A DNA stretch of 64,000 bases from Jiangella alba (GTDB taxonomy: Bacteria; Actinomycetota; Actinomycetes; Jiangellales; Jiangellaceae), in contig NZ_FNUC01000004.1 in assembly GCF_900106035.1 (NCBI RefSeq), positions 806,001 through 870,000 of the forward strand, read 5' to 3'. The position numbers were made by a program, and so were the translations under genes. Of this stretch, positions 1 through 7,821 are shown piece by piece. Each line of letters starts with the position of its first letter. Position 1 is the first letter of the stretch. Under the pieces are notes generated by a model that made no database searches, was not told where the DNA came from, and saw only the letters and a program-made list of their open reading frames with translations.

Positions 1-260
1 GCGCGCGAGCCCGGCTCGCGCTCGCGGGCCAGCAGACCGGCCTGGACCAGGGCGCGCACCGCCCCGGAGATGGCGGCCGGGCTGACCCGCAGGCCCTCGG
101 CCAACTCGGACGCCGTGTAGCGCTCGGCATCCTCGGCCAGCACGTAGGCGAACACCCGCGCCGGCATGCGGGGAAGCCCGGACTCGGTGAGCACCAGCGC
201 GAACTGCTCGACGAACCGCAGCAGCGCGTCCTGGTCATCGTCCGTGGCCGGACTGGTCAT
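1..260 (-). CDS. GbsR/MarR-like transcriptional regulator (partial, runs off left edge)
   Basis: Only the first 86 codons are present; the gene continues beyond base 1. The start is the ATG at 258-260 on the minus strand. The visible part is a winged-helix N-terminus with a conserved RVFAYVL segment, then SELAEGLRVSPAAISGAVR, which is the recognition-helix region of GbsR-type MarR relatives. It is clearly paralogous to the regulator at 1236-1748: RFVEQFA, RVFAYVLA and the recognition helix match almost residue for residue. It is divergent from the transporter at 446 and the gap holds a 16-bp palindrome (305-320), so it probably represses that transporter and itself. This role is inferred from layout; the family assignment is good. 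Confidence 0.8.
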   Translation of the reverse strand, partial: MTSPATDDDQDALLRFVEQFALVLTESGLPRMPARVFAYVLAEDAERYTASELAEGLRVSPAAISGAVRALVQAGLLAREREPGSR

Positions 261-304
261 CGGGCGTCCTCCTTCACCGTGTGCACCATCATACGTTCAG
301 CCAT

Positions 305-320
305 TTCACAACTTCGTGAA
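305..320. promoter_or_regulatory. candidate operator, palindrome TTCAC-N6-GTGAA
   Basis: TTCACAACTTCGTGAA is an inverted repeat in the divergent gap between the regulator start (260) and the transporter start (446). The same half-sites recur at 1794-1809 in front of the second regulator/transporter pair, which is the main reason to call it an operator. Binding by the GbsR-like proteins is inferred. Confidence 0.6.
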
Positions 321-445
321 TGCACGCTAGCCTGTCCTGCAGGCGGGGGTGCCGAGGCCGCACGCCCCGGCGAACCACCGTATTCTCAGTGGAGCCGTGG
401 GCGTTGCGGTCGAGCCGCCGCACGGCCGTGGATTGGGGGACGGCG

Positions 446-1279
446 GTGAGCAGCACAGGGTTCGCGGTGGCCTTCGCGGCCGGCGCCGCGAGCCTGCACG
501 CGCTGGCCGCGCTCGGCATGGTCGCCCAGCGCCGCTGGTGGTACCCCACCGCACTCACCGTCGGCGCGTCCGCGCTGCACGTCGGCGCGCTGCACTTCGG
601 CCCGCTCACCCTGGTGCAGCCATTGGGCGTGCTCAGCCTCGCGTTCGCGCTGGTGCTGTCGTGGGCGCTGACGCGGCGCCGGGTCACGCCGCGCGAGTGG
701 CGCGGCATGGCGCTGAGCATGGCCGGCCTCGCCGGGTTGTTGCTGCTGGCCGCTCCGACGCGACCACGCAGCGAGCTGACCTCCACGCAGATCCTTCTCC
801 TCACACTCGCCGTCGTCGCGCTGACCACGGTCGCCGTCGCGGGCGCGGCCCGGCTCCCGCTGCGGCCGGTCCGGCGCAGCCTGCTGTTCGCACTCGCCGC
901 CGGCGCGACGTTCGGGGTGTCGTCGGCGCTGACCCAGACGGTGACCATCCGGGTCAGCGACTCCGGCATGTCCGCCGCCCTGCAGCCGGCCAGCGCTGTG
1001 GTGCTGGTGCTGGCGGCGACGGGGCTGCTGCTGGCCCGCCGGGCGTACCGCGGCGGTCTCGGCGCGCCGCTGGCCACCGCGACCATCGTCAACCCGGTGA
1101 CGGCCTCGGCCATCGGCATCGGGCTGCTCGGCGAGCGGTTCACCGGAGGCCCGGTCGAGGTGACGCTGTCGGTGGCGGCCGCGCTGACCGCCATGGCCGG
1201 GGTGGTGCTGCTGGCGCGCGGCAGCCGGGTGCCGGTCACTCGCCCGACGCGGCCCGAGCAGGTTCCGGTGACGCCGTGA
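446..1279 (+). CDS. DMT/NIPA-like integral membrane transporter
   Basis: About 277 residues with roughly nine hydrophobic helices and almost no soluble domain. The pattern FGPLTLVQPLGVLSLAF near residue 50, the internal repeat of about four helices and the C-terminal GLLGERF turn are typical of EamA/DMT-superfamily and NIPA-like transporters of actinobacteria. The reading frame is open from 320, but I chose GTG 446 because a GGGGGA Shine-Dalgarno lies six bases before it and the upstream stretch is Arg-rich and not membrane-like. The gene overlaps the tail of the next regulator by 44 nt (convergent). Substrate unknown; export of a small molecule or metal ion is possible. The divergent GbsR-like regulator and the palindrome upstream suggest local repression. 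Confidence 0.75.
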   Translation: MSSTGFAVAFAAGAASLHALAALGMVAQRRWWYPTALTVGASALHVGALHFGPLTLVQPLGVLSLAFALVLSWALTRRRVTPREWRGMALSMAGLAGLLLLAAPTRPRSELTSTQILLLTLAVVALTTVAVAGAARLPLRPVRRSLLFALAAGATFGVSSALTQTVTIRVSDSGMSAALQPASAVVLVLAATGLLLARRAYRGGLGAPLATATIVNPVTASAIGIGLLGERFTGGPVEVTLSVAAALTAMAGVVLLARGSRVPVTRPTRPEQVPVTP

Positions 1280-1748
1280 CCTCGGCCCGGTGCGCCCGCC
1301 ACCGCGCCGACAGCGCGTCGATCTGCGTGTACATGAAGCGGTAGAACTCGCGCGTCTCGCCGACCCGCCGGCGACCGGCCCCCGGCTCCAGGACCTCCAG
1401 GCCCTTGGTGAGGAGCACGTCGATGTGGCCGAACATCGGGTCCTGCCGCTGGATGATCGTCGCCCATACGTCGTCGCTGTAGACGCGGTAGTGGTCGGAC
1501 CGTTCGCCCGGCACCCGCTCGCGCACCAGGATCCCCATGTCCATCAGCGGCCGCACCGCTCCCGAGATGGCCGCCGGGCTGACCTGCAGGCCGTCGGCGA
1601 GCTGGGTGGCGGTGTGCGACTCGGCGTCGGAGGCCAGCACGTAGGCGAACACACGGGCCGACATGCGCTGCATGCCGGCGTCGTTCAGCACCATCGCGAA
1701 CTGCTCGACGAACCGGCTGCGTGCGCGCTCGCGATCGTCAGCGGACAC
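1236..1748 (-). CDS. GbsR/MarR-like transcriptional regulator
   Basis: About 170 residues. The N-terminal half is a winged helix with RVFAYVLASD and TQLADGLQVSPAAISGAVR, followed by a beta-wing rich in basic residues and a C-terminal alpha-helical dimerisation part containing YRFMYTQIDALSARW. I favour GTG 1748 (AGGGGGTGG ribosome site upstream, and the paralogue at 1-260 begins at the equivalent place) over GTG 1769. It is divergent from the ABC exporter ATPase at 1830 with a 16-bp palindrome between them, and its 3' end overlaps the DMT transporter convergently. It probably represses the ABC exporter. The effector is unknown. Confidence 0.82.
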   Translation of the reverse strand: MSADDRERARSRFVEQFAMVLNDAGMQRMSARVFAYVLASDAESHTATQLADGLQVSPAAISGAVRPLMDMGILVRERVPGERSDHYRVYSDDVWATIIQRQDPMFGHIDVLLTKGLEVLEPGAGRRRVGETREFYRFMYTQIDALSARWRAHRAEVTASPEPARAASGE

Positions 1749-1793
1749 TCCGGACCACCCCCTGTGCACCCGACCATAACTGACTTAAAGCAA

Positions 1794-1809
1794 TTCACAA
1801 AACTGTGAA
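1794..1809. promoter_or_regulatory. candidate operator, palindrome TTCACA-N4-TGTGAA
   Basis: TTCACAAAACTGTGAA lies between the second GbsR-like regulator and the ABC ATPase. A TAGTGT hexamer at 1817-1822 could be the -10 box, which would put transcription start at or very near the ATG at 1830 and the palindrome across the promoter. It shares both half-sites with 305-320. Confidence 0.65.
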
Positions 1810-1829
1810 GAGTGTGTAGTGTCACCAAC

Positions 1830-2756
1830 ATGACAACTGCGATCGACGTCGCCGGCGTCGTGAAGACCTTCGGCACGGTCCGCGCCCTCGACGGGCTCGA
1901 CCTCCGGGTCTCCACCGGCGAGGTCCACGGTTTCCTCGGCCCCAACGGGGCCGGCAAGTCGACGACGATCCGCGTGCTGCTGGGGCTGCTGCGGGCCGAC
2001 TCCGGCACCGCGCGGCTGCTCGGCGGCGACCCCTGGGACGACGCCGTCTCGCTGCACCGGCGGCTGGCCTACGTCCCGGGCGACGTGAACCTCTGGCCCA
2101 ACCTCACCGGCGGCGAGGCCATCGACCTGCTCGGACGCCTCCGCGGCGGCCTCGACGAGCAGCGGCGCAAGAACCTGCTCGAGCGGTTCGACCTCGACCC
2201 CACGAAGAAGGGCCGCACCTACTCGAAGGGCAACCGGCAGAAGGTCGCGCTGGTCGCCGCGCTGGCCTCCGACGTCGAGCTGCTCATCCTCGACGAGCCC
2301 ACGTCCGGCCTCGACCCGCTGATGGAGGCCGTGTTCCAGGACTGCATCGACGAGTGGAAGGACGACGGCAAGACGGTGCTGCTGTCCAGCCACATCCTGG
2401 CCGAGGTCGAGAAACTGTGCGACCGCGTCAGCATCATCCGCACCGGCAAGATCGTCGAGAGCGGCACGCTGGCCGAGCTGCGCCACCTCACCCGCACGTC
2501 CATCCACGCCGAGACCGAGCGGTCCGTCACCGGCATCGACCAGTTGCCCGGCATCCACGACCTCGTCGTCGAGGACCACCGCGTCACCTTCGACGTCGAC
2601 ACCGCCCAGCTCGACGGCGCCGTCCGGCACCTCAGCGGGTTCGGCATCCAGACCCTCACCAGCCAGCCGCCCACGCTGGAAGAGCTGTTCCTGCGCCACT
2701 ACGGCGACGAGTTGGCCGCCGAGGGCGTCACGGCCGAGGCGGGTGCCTCGTCGTGA
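1830..2756 (+). CDS. ABC exporter ATP-binding protein (DrrA-like)
   Basis: 308 residues; cytoplasmic nucleotide-binding subunit. Walker [10 protein letters not shown] is at residues 37-45, the signature region [15 protein letters not shown] near 130-145 (the Gly-Asn form typical of drug/antibiotic exporters) and Walker [14 protein letters not shown] near 151-163, with a C-terminal extension of about 90 residues as in DrrA-type subunits. The start is ATG 1830; no ribosome site precedes it and a -10-like hexamer sits 8-13 bases upstream, so the mRNA may be leaderless. It overlaps the permease gene by 4 nt (GTGA), so the two are translationally coupled. Likely drug or metabolite efflux, controlled by the divergent GbsR-like regulator. 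Confidence 0.88.
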   Translation: MTTAIDVAGVVKTFGTVRALDGLDLRVSTGEVHGFLGPNGAGKSTTIRVLLGLLRADSGTARLLGGDPWDDAVSLHRRLAYVPGDVNLWPNLTGGEAIDLLGRLRGGLDEQRRKNLLERFDLDPTKKGRTYSKGNRQKVALVAALASDVELLILDEPTSGLDPLMEAVFQDCIDEWKDDGKTVLLSSHILAEVEKLCDRVSIIRTGKIVESGTLAELRHLTRTSIHAETERSVTGIDQLPGIHDLVVEDHRVTFDVDTAQLDGAVRHLSGFGIQTLTSQPPTLEELFLRHYGDELAAEGVTAEAGASS

Positions 2757-4402
2757 GCGTCACCACCGCCGAGCGGCCCCGCCAGCACGCCGCCGAGCGG
2801 CGGAACGGCGGGTCCACGCTCACCGGCACGGCGACGATGATCCGGTTCATCCTGCGCCGCGACCGCGTCCGGCTGCCCATCTGGATCGGCGCCATCGTCC
2901 TCGGCGTCGTCGGCAGCCTGCCGTCGTTCACCGAGACCTACCCGACGGCGGCCGACCGCCAGGCCCGAGCCGACCTGCTCGACAACCCGGCCACGGTCGC
3001 ACTGACCGGCCCCGCGTACGGCACGGACAACTACACGTTCGGCGCCATGACGGCGAACGAGCTGCTGCTGTGGGTCGCCATCGCCATGGCGCTGATGAGC
3101 GTCCTGCTCATGGTCCGGCACACCCGCGCCGAGGAGGAGACCGGCCGCACCGAGCTGCTGCGGGCCGGCGTCCTCGGCCGGCACGCCGGCACCACGGCCG
3201 CGTTCACGGTGGTGGCCGGCGCCAACCTGCTCATCGCCCTGCTGCTCGGCCTGCTGATGCCGAGCGCCCTGGACGAGCTGTCCACGTCCAGCTCGCTGCT
3301 GTTCGGCGCCGCGGTCGCCTCGGTCGGCCTCGTCTTCGCCGGCGTCGGCGCGCTGACGGCGCAGGTCACCGAGCACGCCCGGGCCGCCACCGGGCTCGCC
3401 GCCGCCGCGCTGGGCGTCGCGTTCGCGCTGCGCGCCATCGGCGACGTCGGCACCGAGTGGCTGTCCTGGCTGTCGCCCATCGGCTGGGCGCAGCGCACCA
3501 AGGTCTACGTCGACGACCGCTGGTGGCCGCTGCTGCTCTCGGTCGCCCTCACCGTGGTCCTGATGGCCGTCGCGTACGCCACCACCAGCCGCCGCGACGT
3601 CGGCGCCGGCCTGGTGCAGCCGAGCCCGGGCAGCCCGCGCGCCGGCAAGGACCTGTCGTCGCCGCTGGGTCTGGCCGTCCGGCTGCAGCGCGGCGGCCTG
3701 ATCGGCTGGGGCGTGGGCCTGCTGGTGTTCGGGGTCGCCTACGGCAGCCTCGCGCCGTCGATCGAGGAGTTCGTCTCCGACAACTCCACCATCCAGGACT
3801 TCCTGGGCGACGCCGGCACCCTGATCGACGGGTTCATGGGCATGGTCGTGATGATGATGGCGCTGCTCGCCGCCGCCTACGGTCTGACGTCCATGCTGCG
3901 GCTGCGCGCCGAGGAGACCTCCGGCCGCGCCGAACCGATCCTGGCCACCGCGGTCTCGCGGACCCGGTTCGCGGCCAGTCACCTGATCGTCGCGCTCGGC
4001 GGCAGCCTGCTGATCATGCTAGTGGGCGGCCTCGGCCTGGGCATCACCGGCGCCATCACGCTCGACGACGGCAGCATGGTCGGCAAGCTGCTCGGGACCG
4101 CGCTGGCGCACGTGGTGGGCGTATGGCTGGTGGTCGCGATCGTCGTCGCCCTGTTCGGGTGGGCGCCCCAGCTGGTGCACCTCGGCTGGGTGGTGCTGAC
4201 CTTCGGCGTCGTGGTGGGTGTGCTGGGCGGATTCTTCCAGTTCCCCGACTGGGTGACGAAGATCTCGCCCTTCGACGCCGCATCTACTCTTCCAGGAGGA
4301 GACCTCAACACGGCAGCGGTTGTCATAATGGGTGTGCTAGCGGTCGCCCTCACCTGGATCGGTCTGCTCGGCTTCCGCCGGCGCGACCTGACGACGACCT
4401 GA
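2753..4402 (+). CDS. ABC exporter permease, two-half 12-TM type
   Basis: About 549 residues with around twelve hydrophobic segments in two similar halves; each half carries an EE(T)(S/T)GR(A/T)E motif ([15 protein letters not shown] near residue 123 and [18 protein letters not shown] near 385). This matches the long actinobacterial permeases annotated as polyketide-antibiotic or TipC/YfiF-type exporters. GTG 2753 overlaps the ATPase stop codon in a GTGA. Together with the upstream ATPase it should form a complete exporter in the cytoplasmic membrane; the substrate is not visible from sequence. Confidence 0.85.
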   Translation: MSVTTAERPRQHAAERRNGGSTLTGTATMIRFILRRDRVRLPIWIGAIVLGVVGSLPSFTETYPTAADRQARADLLDNPATVALTGPAYGTDNYTFGAMTANELLLWVAIAMALMSVLLMVRHTRAEEETGRTELLRAGVLGRHAGTTAAFTVVAGANLLIALLLGLLMPSALDELSTSSSLLFGAAVASVGLVFAGVGALTAQVTEHARAATGLAAAALGVAFALRAIGDVGTEWLSWLSPIGWAQRTKVYVDDRWWPLLLSVALTVVLMAVAYATTSRRDVGAGLVQPSPGSPRAGKDLSSPLGLAVRLQRGGLIGWGVGLLVFGVAYGSLAPSIEEFVSDNSTIQDFLGDAGTLIDGFMGMVVMMMALLAAAYGLTSMLRLRAEETSGRAEPILATAVSRTRFAASHLIVALGGSLLIMLVGGLGLGITGAITLDDGSMVGKLLGTALAHVVGVWLVVAIVVALFGWAPQLVHLGWVVLTFGVVVGVLGGFFQFPDWVTKISPFDAASTLPGGDLNTAAVVIMGVLAVALTWIGLLGFRRRDLTTT

Positions 4403-4422
4403 ATCTGTACTGGGGGACCAGA

Positions 4423-5259
4423 GTGGCACATCCGTCGCTCGTGGACGAGCCGGCGCGGGATACGCCCGCGCCGGCCGGTCCGCGCACCCCGTCCGAACTG
4501 TTCCGGTGGGTCATCCGCCACATCCGCACGCCGCGACGTCCCGTCCTCATCGTCGAGATCGGCATCATCGCCGCGTTCTATGCCGTGTACTCGGTCATCC
4601 GCAACAGCGTGCCCGACGACCGCGCCCGCGCGGTGGCGAACAGCGTCCGCCTGTGGGGCACCGAGCAGAGCATGAACATCGACTTCGAGCTCTGGCTGAA
4701 CCACACGGTGCACGCCGTGCAGTGGCTGAGCGTCACCGTCAACTACTTCTACGTGTCGCTGCACTTCGTGGTCACCGGGGCGGTGCTGATCTGGCTGTTC
4801 GTCCGCCACCCCGGCCGCTACCGGGCGGCGCGCACGGTGCTGGTGTTCACCACCGCCTTGGCGCTGTTCGGCTACTACCTGTACCCACTCGCGCCGCCGC
4901 GGCTGCTGCCGTCCGGCCTGTTCTACGACACCGTCGCCATCCACCAGACCGTCGGCGCACTGACGTCCGGTGACCTCCAGAGCCTGTCGAACCAGTACGC
5001 CGCCATGCCGTCCATGCACGCGGGCTGGTCCATGTGGTGCGGCATCGCGCTGGTGCTGTTCGCCCGGAACAAGTGGTTGCGCGTCTTCGGCGTGCTGTAC
5101 CCGCTGGCCACGGTGCTGGTCATCACGGCCACCGGCAACCACTACGTGCTCGACGCGGTCGGCGGCTGGCTCACGCTGGCGGCCGGGTTCGGGCTGCAGC
5201 GGCTGCTGCACGGCCGTTCTCTCCACACCTTCACGCAACGCGTGCCCGCGGTTCCGTAG
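4423..5259 (+). CDS. PAP2-superfamily membrane enzyme (inositol phosphorylceramide synthase/phosphatase-like)
   Basis: 278 residues with about six membrane helices. The three PAP2 motifs are present in the PAP2_3 (Aur1/Ipt-like) form: PLAPPR near residue 156, MPSMHAGWS near 195-203, and GNHYVLDAVGG near 238-248 (catalytic His and Asp). Family members act on lipid phosphates or transfer phospho-headgroups at the outer membrane face; which of the two is not visible. GTG 4423 is preceded by GGGGGACC. It starts 20 nt after the ABC permease, so it may be in the same transcription unit. Confidence 0.8.
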   Translation: MAHPSLVDEPARDTPAPAGPRTPSELFRWVIRHIRTPRRPVLIVEIGIIAAFYAVYSVIRNSVPDDRARAVANSVRLWGTEQSMNIDFELWLNHTVHAVQWLSVTVNYFYVSLHFVVTGAVLIWLFVRHPGRYRAARTVLVFTTALALFGYYLYPLAPPRLLPSGLFYDTVAIHQTVGALTSGDLQSLSNQYAAMPSMHAGWSMWCGIALVLFARNKWLRVFGVLYPLATVLVITATGNHYVLDAVGGWLTLAAGFGLQRLLHGRSLHTFTQRVPAVP

Positions 5260-5270
5260 GCTCTGGGGGT

Positions 5271-6248
5271 ATGGGCGACTGGGAGGGCGTGCGGCTGCAC
5301 GTCGTCACCGGGAAGGGTGGCACCGGGAAGACGACCGTGGCAGGGGCACTGGCCATGGCGCTGGCGGCCGGCGGCCGCCGCGTGCTCATCGCCGAGGTCG
5401 AGGAGCGGCAGGGCCTGGCCCAGCTGTTCGACGTGCCGCCGCTGGCGTACGAGGAGCAGCGGGTGGCCTCCGCACCCGGCGGCGGTGAGGTGTACGCGCT
5501 GGCCATCGACGCCCGCGAGGCCATGCACGAGTACCTCGCGATGTTCTACCGGCTGGGCCGGGCCGGCCGCGCGCTCGACAAGCTCGGCTTCGTCGACTTC
5601 GCCACCACCATCGCGCCGGGCCTGCGCGACGTCCTGCTCACCGGCAAGGCGTACGAGGCCACCCGCCGGCGCACCGGCGACCACTTCGCCTACGACGCCG
5701 TCGTGCTCGACGCGCCGCCGACCGGCCGGGTGGTCCGGTTCCTCGACGTCACCACGTCGGTGTCGTCGCTGGCCCGGGTCGGCCCGATCAACCGGCAGGC
5801 CAACTCCATCACCGACCTCATCCACAGCCCGCGCACGGCCGTGCACGTCGTGACGCTGCTCGAGGACATGCCGGTCCAGGAGACGTCCGACGCCGTCGCC
5901 GCCCTCCAGGCCGCGGGCATCCCGGTGGGCGCCGTCGTCGTCAACCAGGTCCGCCCGCCGCACCTCCCCGCCCGGTCGCTGCCCGCCGCCCGTCGCGGCC
6001 GGCTCGACCACGACGACGTGCTGGCCGGGCTACGCGCGGCCGGGCTGCCCGCCACTGACGCCGTCGTCGGCCTGCTCACCGGCGAGGCCGCCGACCACGC
6101 CGAGCGGACGGCGCTGGAGCAGACCCAGCGGGCCCTCGTCGACGACCTCGGCCGGCCGGTGTACGAGCTGCCGCGGGTCGCCGACGGCATCGACCCGACC
6201 GCCCTCTACGAACTGGCCGACGCGCTGGCCGAGCAGGGTGCCGTGTGA
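5271..6248 (+). CDS. ArsA/Get3-like anion-transporting ATPase, first of pair
   Basis: 325 residues. Deviant P-loop GKGGTGKTT at residues 14-22, a nucleotide-sensing DAPPTGRVVRFLDV segment near 145-158 and the C-terminal hydrophilic half typical of actinobacterial ArsA-family ATPases. ATG 5271 follows a CTCTGGGGGT ribosome site. GTGA overlap with the second ATPase. In Mycobacterium tuberculosis the homologous pair (Rv3679-Rv3680) sits beside whiB4 and ponA2, as here, and has been linked to cell-envelope and glycerol/oxidant tolerance rather than arsenite export. It probably forms a heteromeric ATPase with its neighbour. Confidence 0.85.
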   Translation: MGDWEGVRLHVVTGKGGTGKTTVAGALAMALAAGGRRVLIAEVEERQGLAQLFDVPPLAYEEQRVASAPGGGEVYALAIDAREAMHEYLAMFYRLGRAGRALDKLGFVDFATTIAPGLRDVLLTGKAYEATRRRTGDHFAYDAVVLDAPPTGRVVRFLDVTTSVSSLARVGPINRQANSITDLIHSPRTAVHVVTLLEDMPVQETSDAVAALQAAGIPVGAVVVNQVRPPHLPARSLPAARRGRLDHDDVLAGLRAAGLPATDAVVGLLTGEAADHAERTALEQTQRALVDDLGRPVYELPRVADGIDPTALYELADALAEQGAV

Positions 6249-7396
6249 ACCCCGGACCTCGGGCCCCCAAGCCCGCCCACTTCGACGTCGACCGCCTCAT
6301 CGACGACCGCCGCATCCGCATCGTCGTCACCTGCGGCTCCGGCGGCGTCGGCAAGACCACCACGGCGGCCGCCATCGCGCTGCGCGCCGCCGAGCGGGGC
6401 CGCAAGGCCGTCGTCCTGACCATCGACCCGGCGCGGCGGCTGGCGCAGTCGATGGGGCTGTCCGAGCTCGACAACACCCCGCGCGCCGTCAAGGGCGTCG
6501 ACGGCGCGGCCGGCGGCAGCCTCGACGCGATGATGCTGGACATGAAGCGCACGTTCGACGAGGTGGTCGAGGAGCACACCACGCCGGACCGCGCCAAGCA
6601 GATCCTGGCCAACCCGTTCTACCAGGCGCTGTCGTCGTCGTTCGCGGGGACGCAGGAGTACATGGCCATGGAGAAGCTGGGCCAGCTGCGGGCCCGCTCC
6701 GACTGGGACCTCATCGTCGTCGACACCCCGCCGGCGCGGTCGGCGCTGGACTTCCTCGACGCGCCGGAGCGGCTCGGCTCGTTCCTCGACGGACGGCTGA
6801 TCCGGCTGCTCGGCGGCACGGCCCGGGCCGGTGGGCGGACGTACCTCAAGCTGCTGCACGCCGGCTTCAACGTCGTCACGTCGGCGCTCACCAAGATCCT
6901 CGGCGGCGAACTGCTGCGCGACGTGTCGACGTTCGTCAACGCGCTCGACACCATGTTCGGCGGCTTCCGCGAACGGGCGGAGCAGACGTACGCGCTGCTC
7001 AAGCGCCCCGAGACCGCCTTCGTCGTCGTCGCGGCCCCCGAGCACGACGCCCTGCGCGAGGCCTCCTACTTCGTCGACCGTCTCGGCCGCGACGCGATGC
7101 CGCTGGCCGGGCTGGTGCTCAACCGGGTGCACTCGTCGTCCGCGGCGGGCATCGGCGCCGAACAGGCCGTCGCGGCGGCCGAGCGGCTGGAGGCGTCCGG
7201 CTCGCACGCCCTGACGGCGGCCCTGCTGCGCCTGCACGCCGACCGCCTCAAGCTGGCCACCCGCGACGAGCGGATCGGCGAACGGTTCAGCGGGTCGCAC
7301 CCGGAGGTCCCGGTCACCCGCATCCCCGCCCTCGCCGGCGACGTCCACGACCTCGACGGCCTCCGCCAGATCGGCGGCCTCTTCGACGCCGGCTGA
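6245..7396 (+). CDS. ArsA/Get3-like anion-transporting ATPase, second of pair
   Basis: 383 residues. P-loop GSGGVGKTT at residues 31-39, IDPARRLAQSMG just after (the ArsA switch region), and DTPPARSALDFLDAPERL near 160-177. It is longer than its partner and keeps the full ArsA_ATPase domain. Start GTG 6245 overlaps the preceding stop. The pair resembles Rv3680/Rv3679 of M. tuberculosis; the conserved neighbourhood with a class A PBP and a WhiB protein is the best clue to role. No arsR or arsB is nearby, so an arsenite function is unlikely. Confidence 0.85.
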   Translation: MNPGPRAPKPAHFDVDRLIDDRRIRIVVTCGSGGVGKTTTAAAIALRAAERGRKAVVLTIDPARRLAQSMGLSELDNTPRAVKGVDGAAGGSLDAMMLDMKRTFDEVVEEHTTPDRAKQILANPFYQALSSSFAGTQEYMAMEKLGQLRARSDWDLIVVDTPPARSALDFLDAPERLGSFLDGRLIRLLGGTARAGGRTYLKLLHAGFNVVTSALTKILGGELLRDVSTFVNALDTMFGGFRERAEQTYALLKRPETAFVVVAAPEHDALREASYFVDRLGRDAMPLAGLVLNRVHSSSAAGIGAEQAVAAAERLEASGSHALTAALLRLHADRLKLATRDERIGERFSGSHPEVPVTRIPALAGDVHDLDGLRQIGGLFDAG

Positions 7397-7416
7397 CGGC
7401 ACAGGCTCGCGACCCT

Positions 7417-7809
7417 TCAGCCACGCCGCCGCGCGACGGCACTGATCACGGCGGTGAGGAGGGCGGCACCAAACAACCCGACGATCACCGCCACCGTCGG
7501 GTTGAGCCAGTCCACAACGAGCTGCTGCCTGTATCCGTCGCCCCATCGGCACACGACGCTGAACGGCACGAAGGTCCGGTCAACCCCGACGAACTCGTCT
7601 TCCCCGTCCCACGCCCCGCCTTGGCGGCGATAGACGAAACAGGTCTCGTGCTCATCCTTGAACCACGGAACGACGTTGAGAAGGCCGAAGCCGATCGGCC
7701 ACAGCGAAACGACCCCGAACAGGGCCATGGCGACATAGCTCCAGTCCGCCAAGGCTCGAAGCCGCTTCTGCCTCGGTGGCTCGAGGTCATCCGACCGGGA
7801 AACAGCCAC
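7417..7809 (-). CDS. small two-helix membrane protein, unknown
   Basis: 130 residues; I do not recognise it. A basic N-terminus is followed by a membrane helix (about residues 24-46, SYVAMALFGVVSLWPIGFG), a polar extracytoplasmic loop of about 55 residues with two Cys (CFVYRR and VVCRWGDG) that could form a disulfide, and a second helix near 103-123 ending in a basic RRRG tail. Base composition is noticeably less GC-rich than its neighbours. It ends 12 nt before the PBP gene terminates, both on the minus strand, so it is probably downstream of that gene. Start GTG 7809 is the only reasonable one. Confidence 0.55.
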   Translation of the reverse strand: MAVSRSDDLEPPRQKRLRALADWSYVAMALFGVVSLWPIGFGLLNVVPWFKDEHETCFVYRRQGGAWDGEDEFVGVDRTFVPFSVVCRWGDGYRQQLVVDWLNPTVAVIVGLFGAALLTAVISAVARRRG

Positions 7810-7821
7810 CGAGCGAGCTAG

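Noticed and set aside
5271-7396. An arsenic-resistance operon
   Set aside because: The ArsA-like pair lacks arsR, arsB or arsC neighbours and matches the mycobacterial whiB4-linked ATPases instead.
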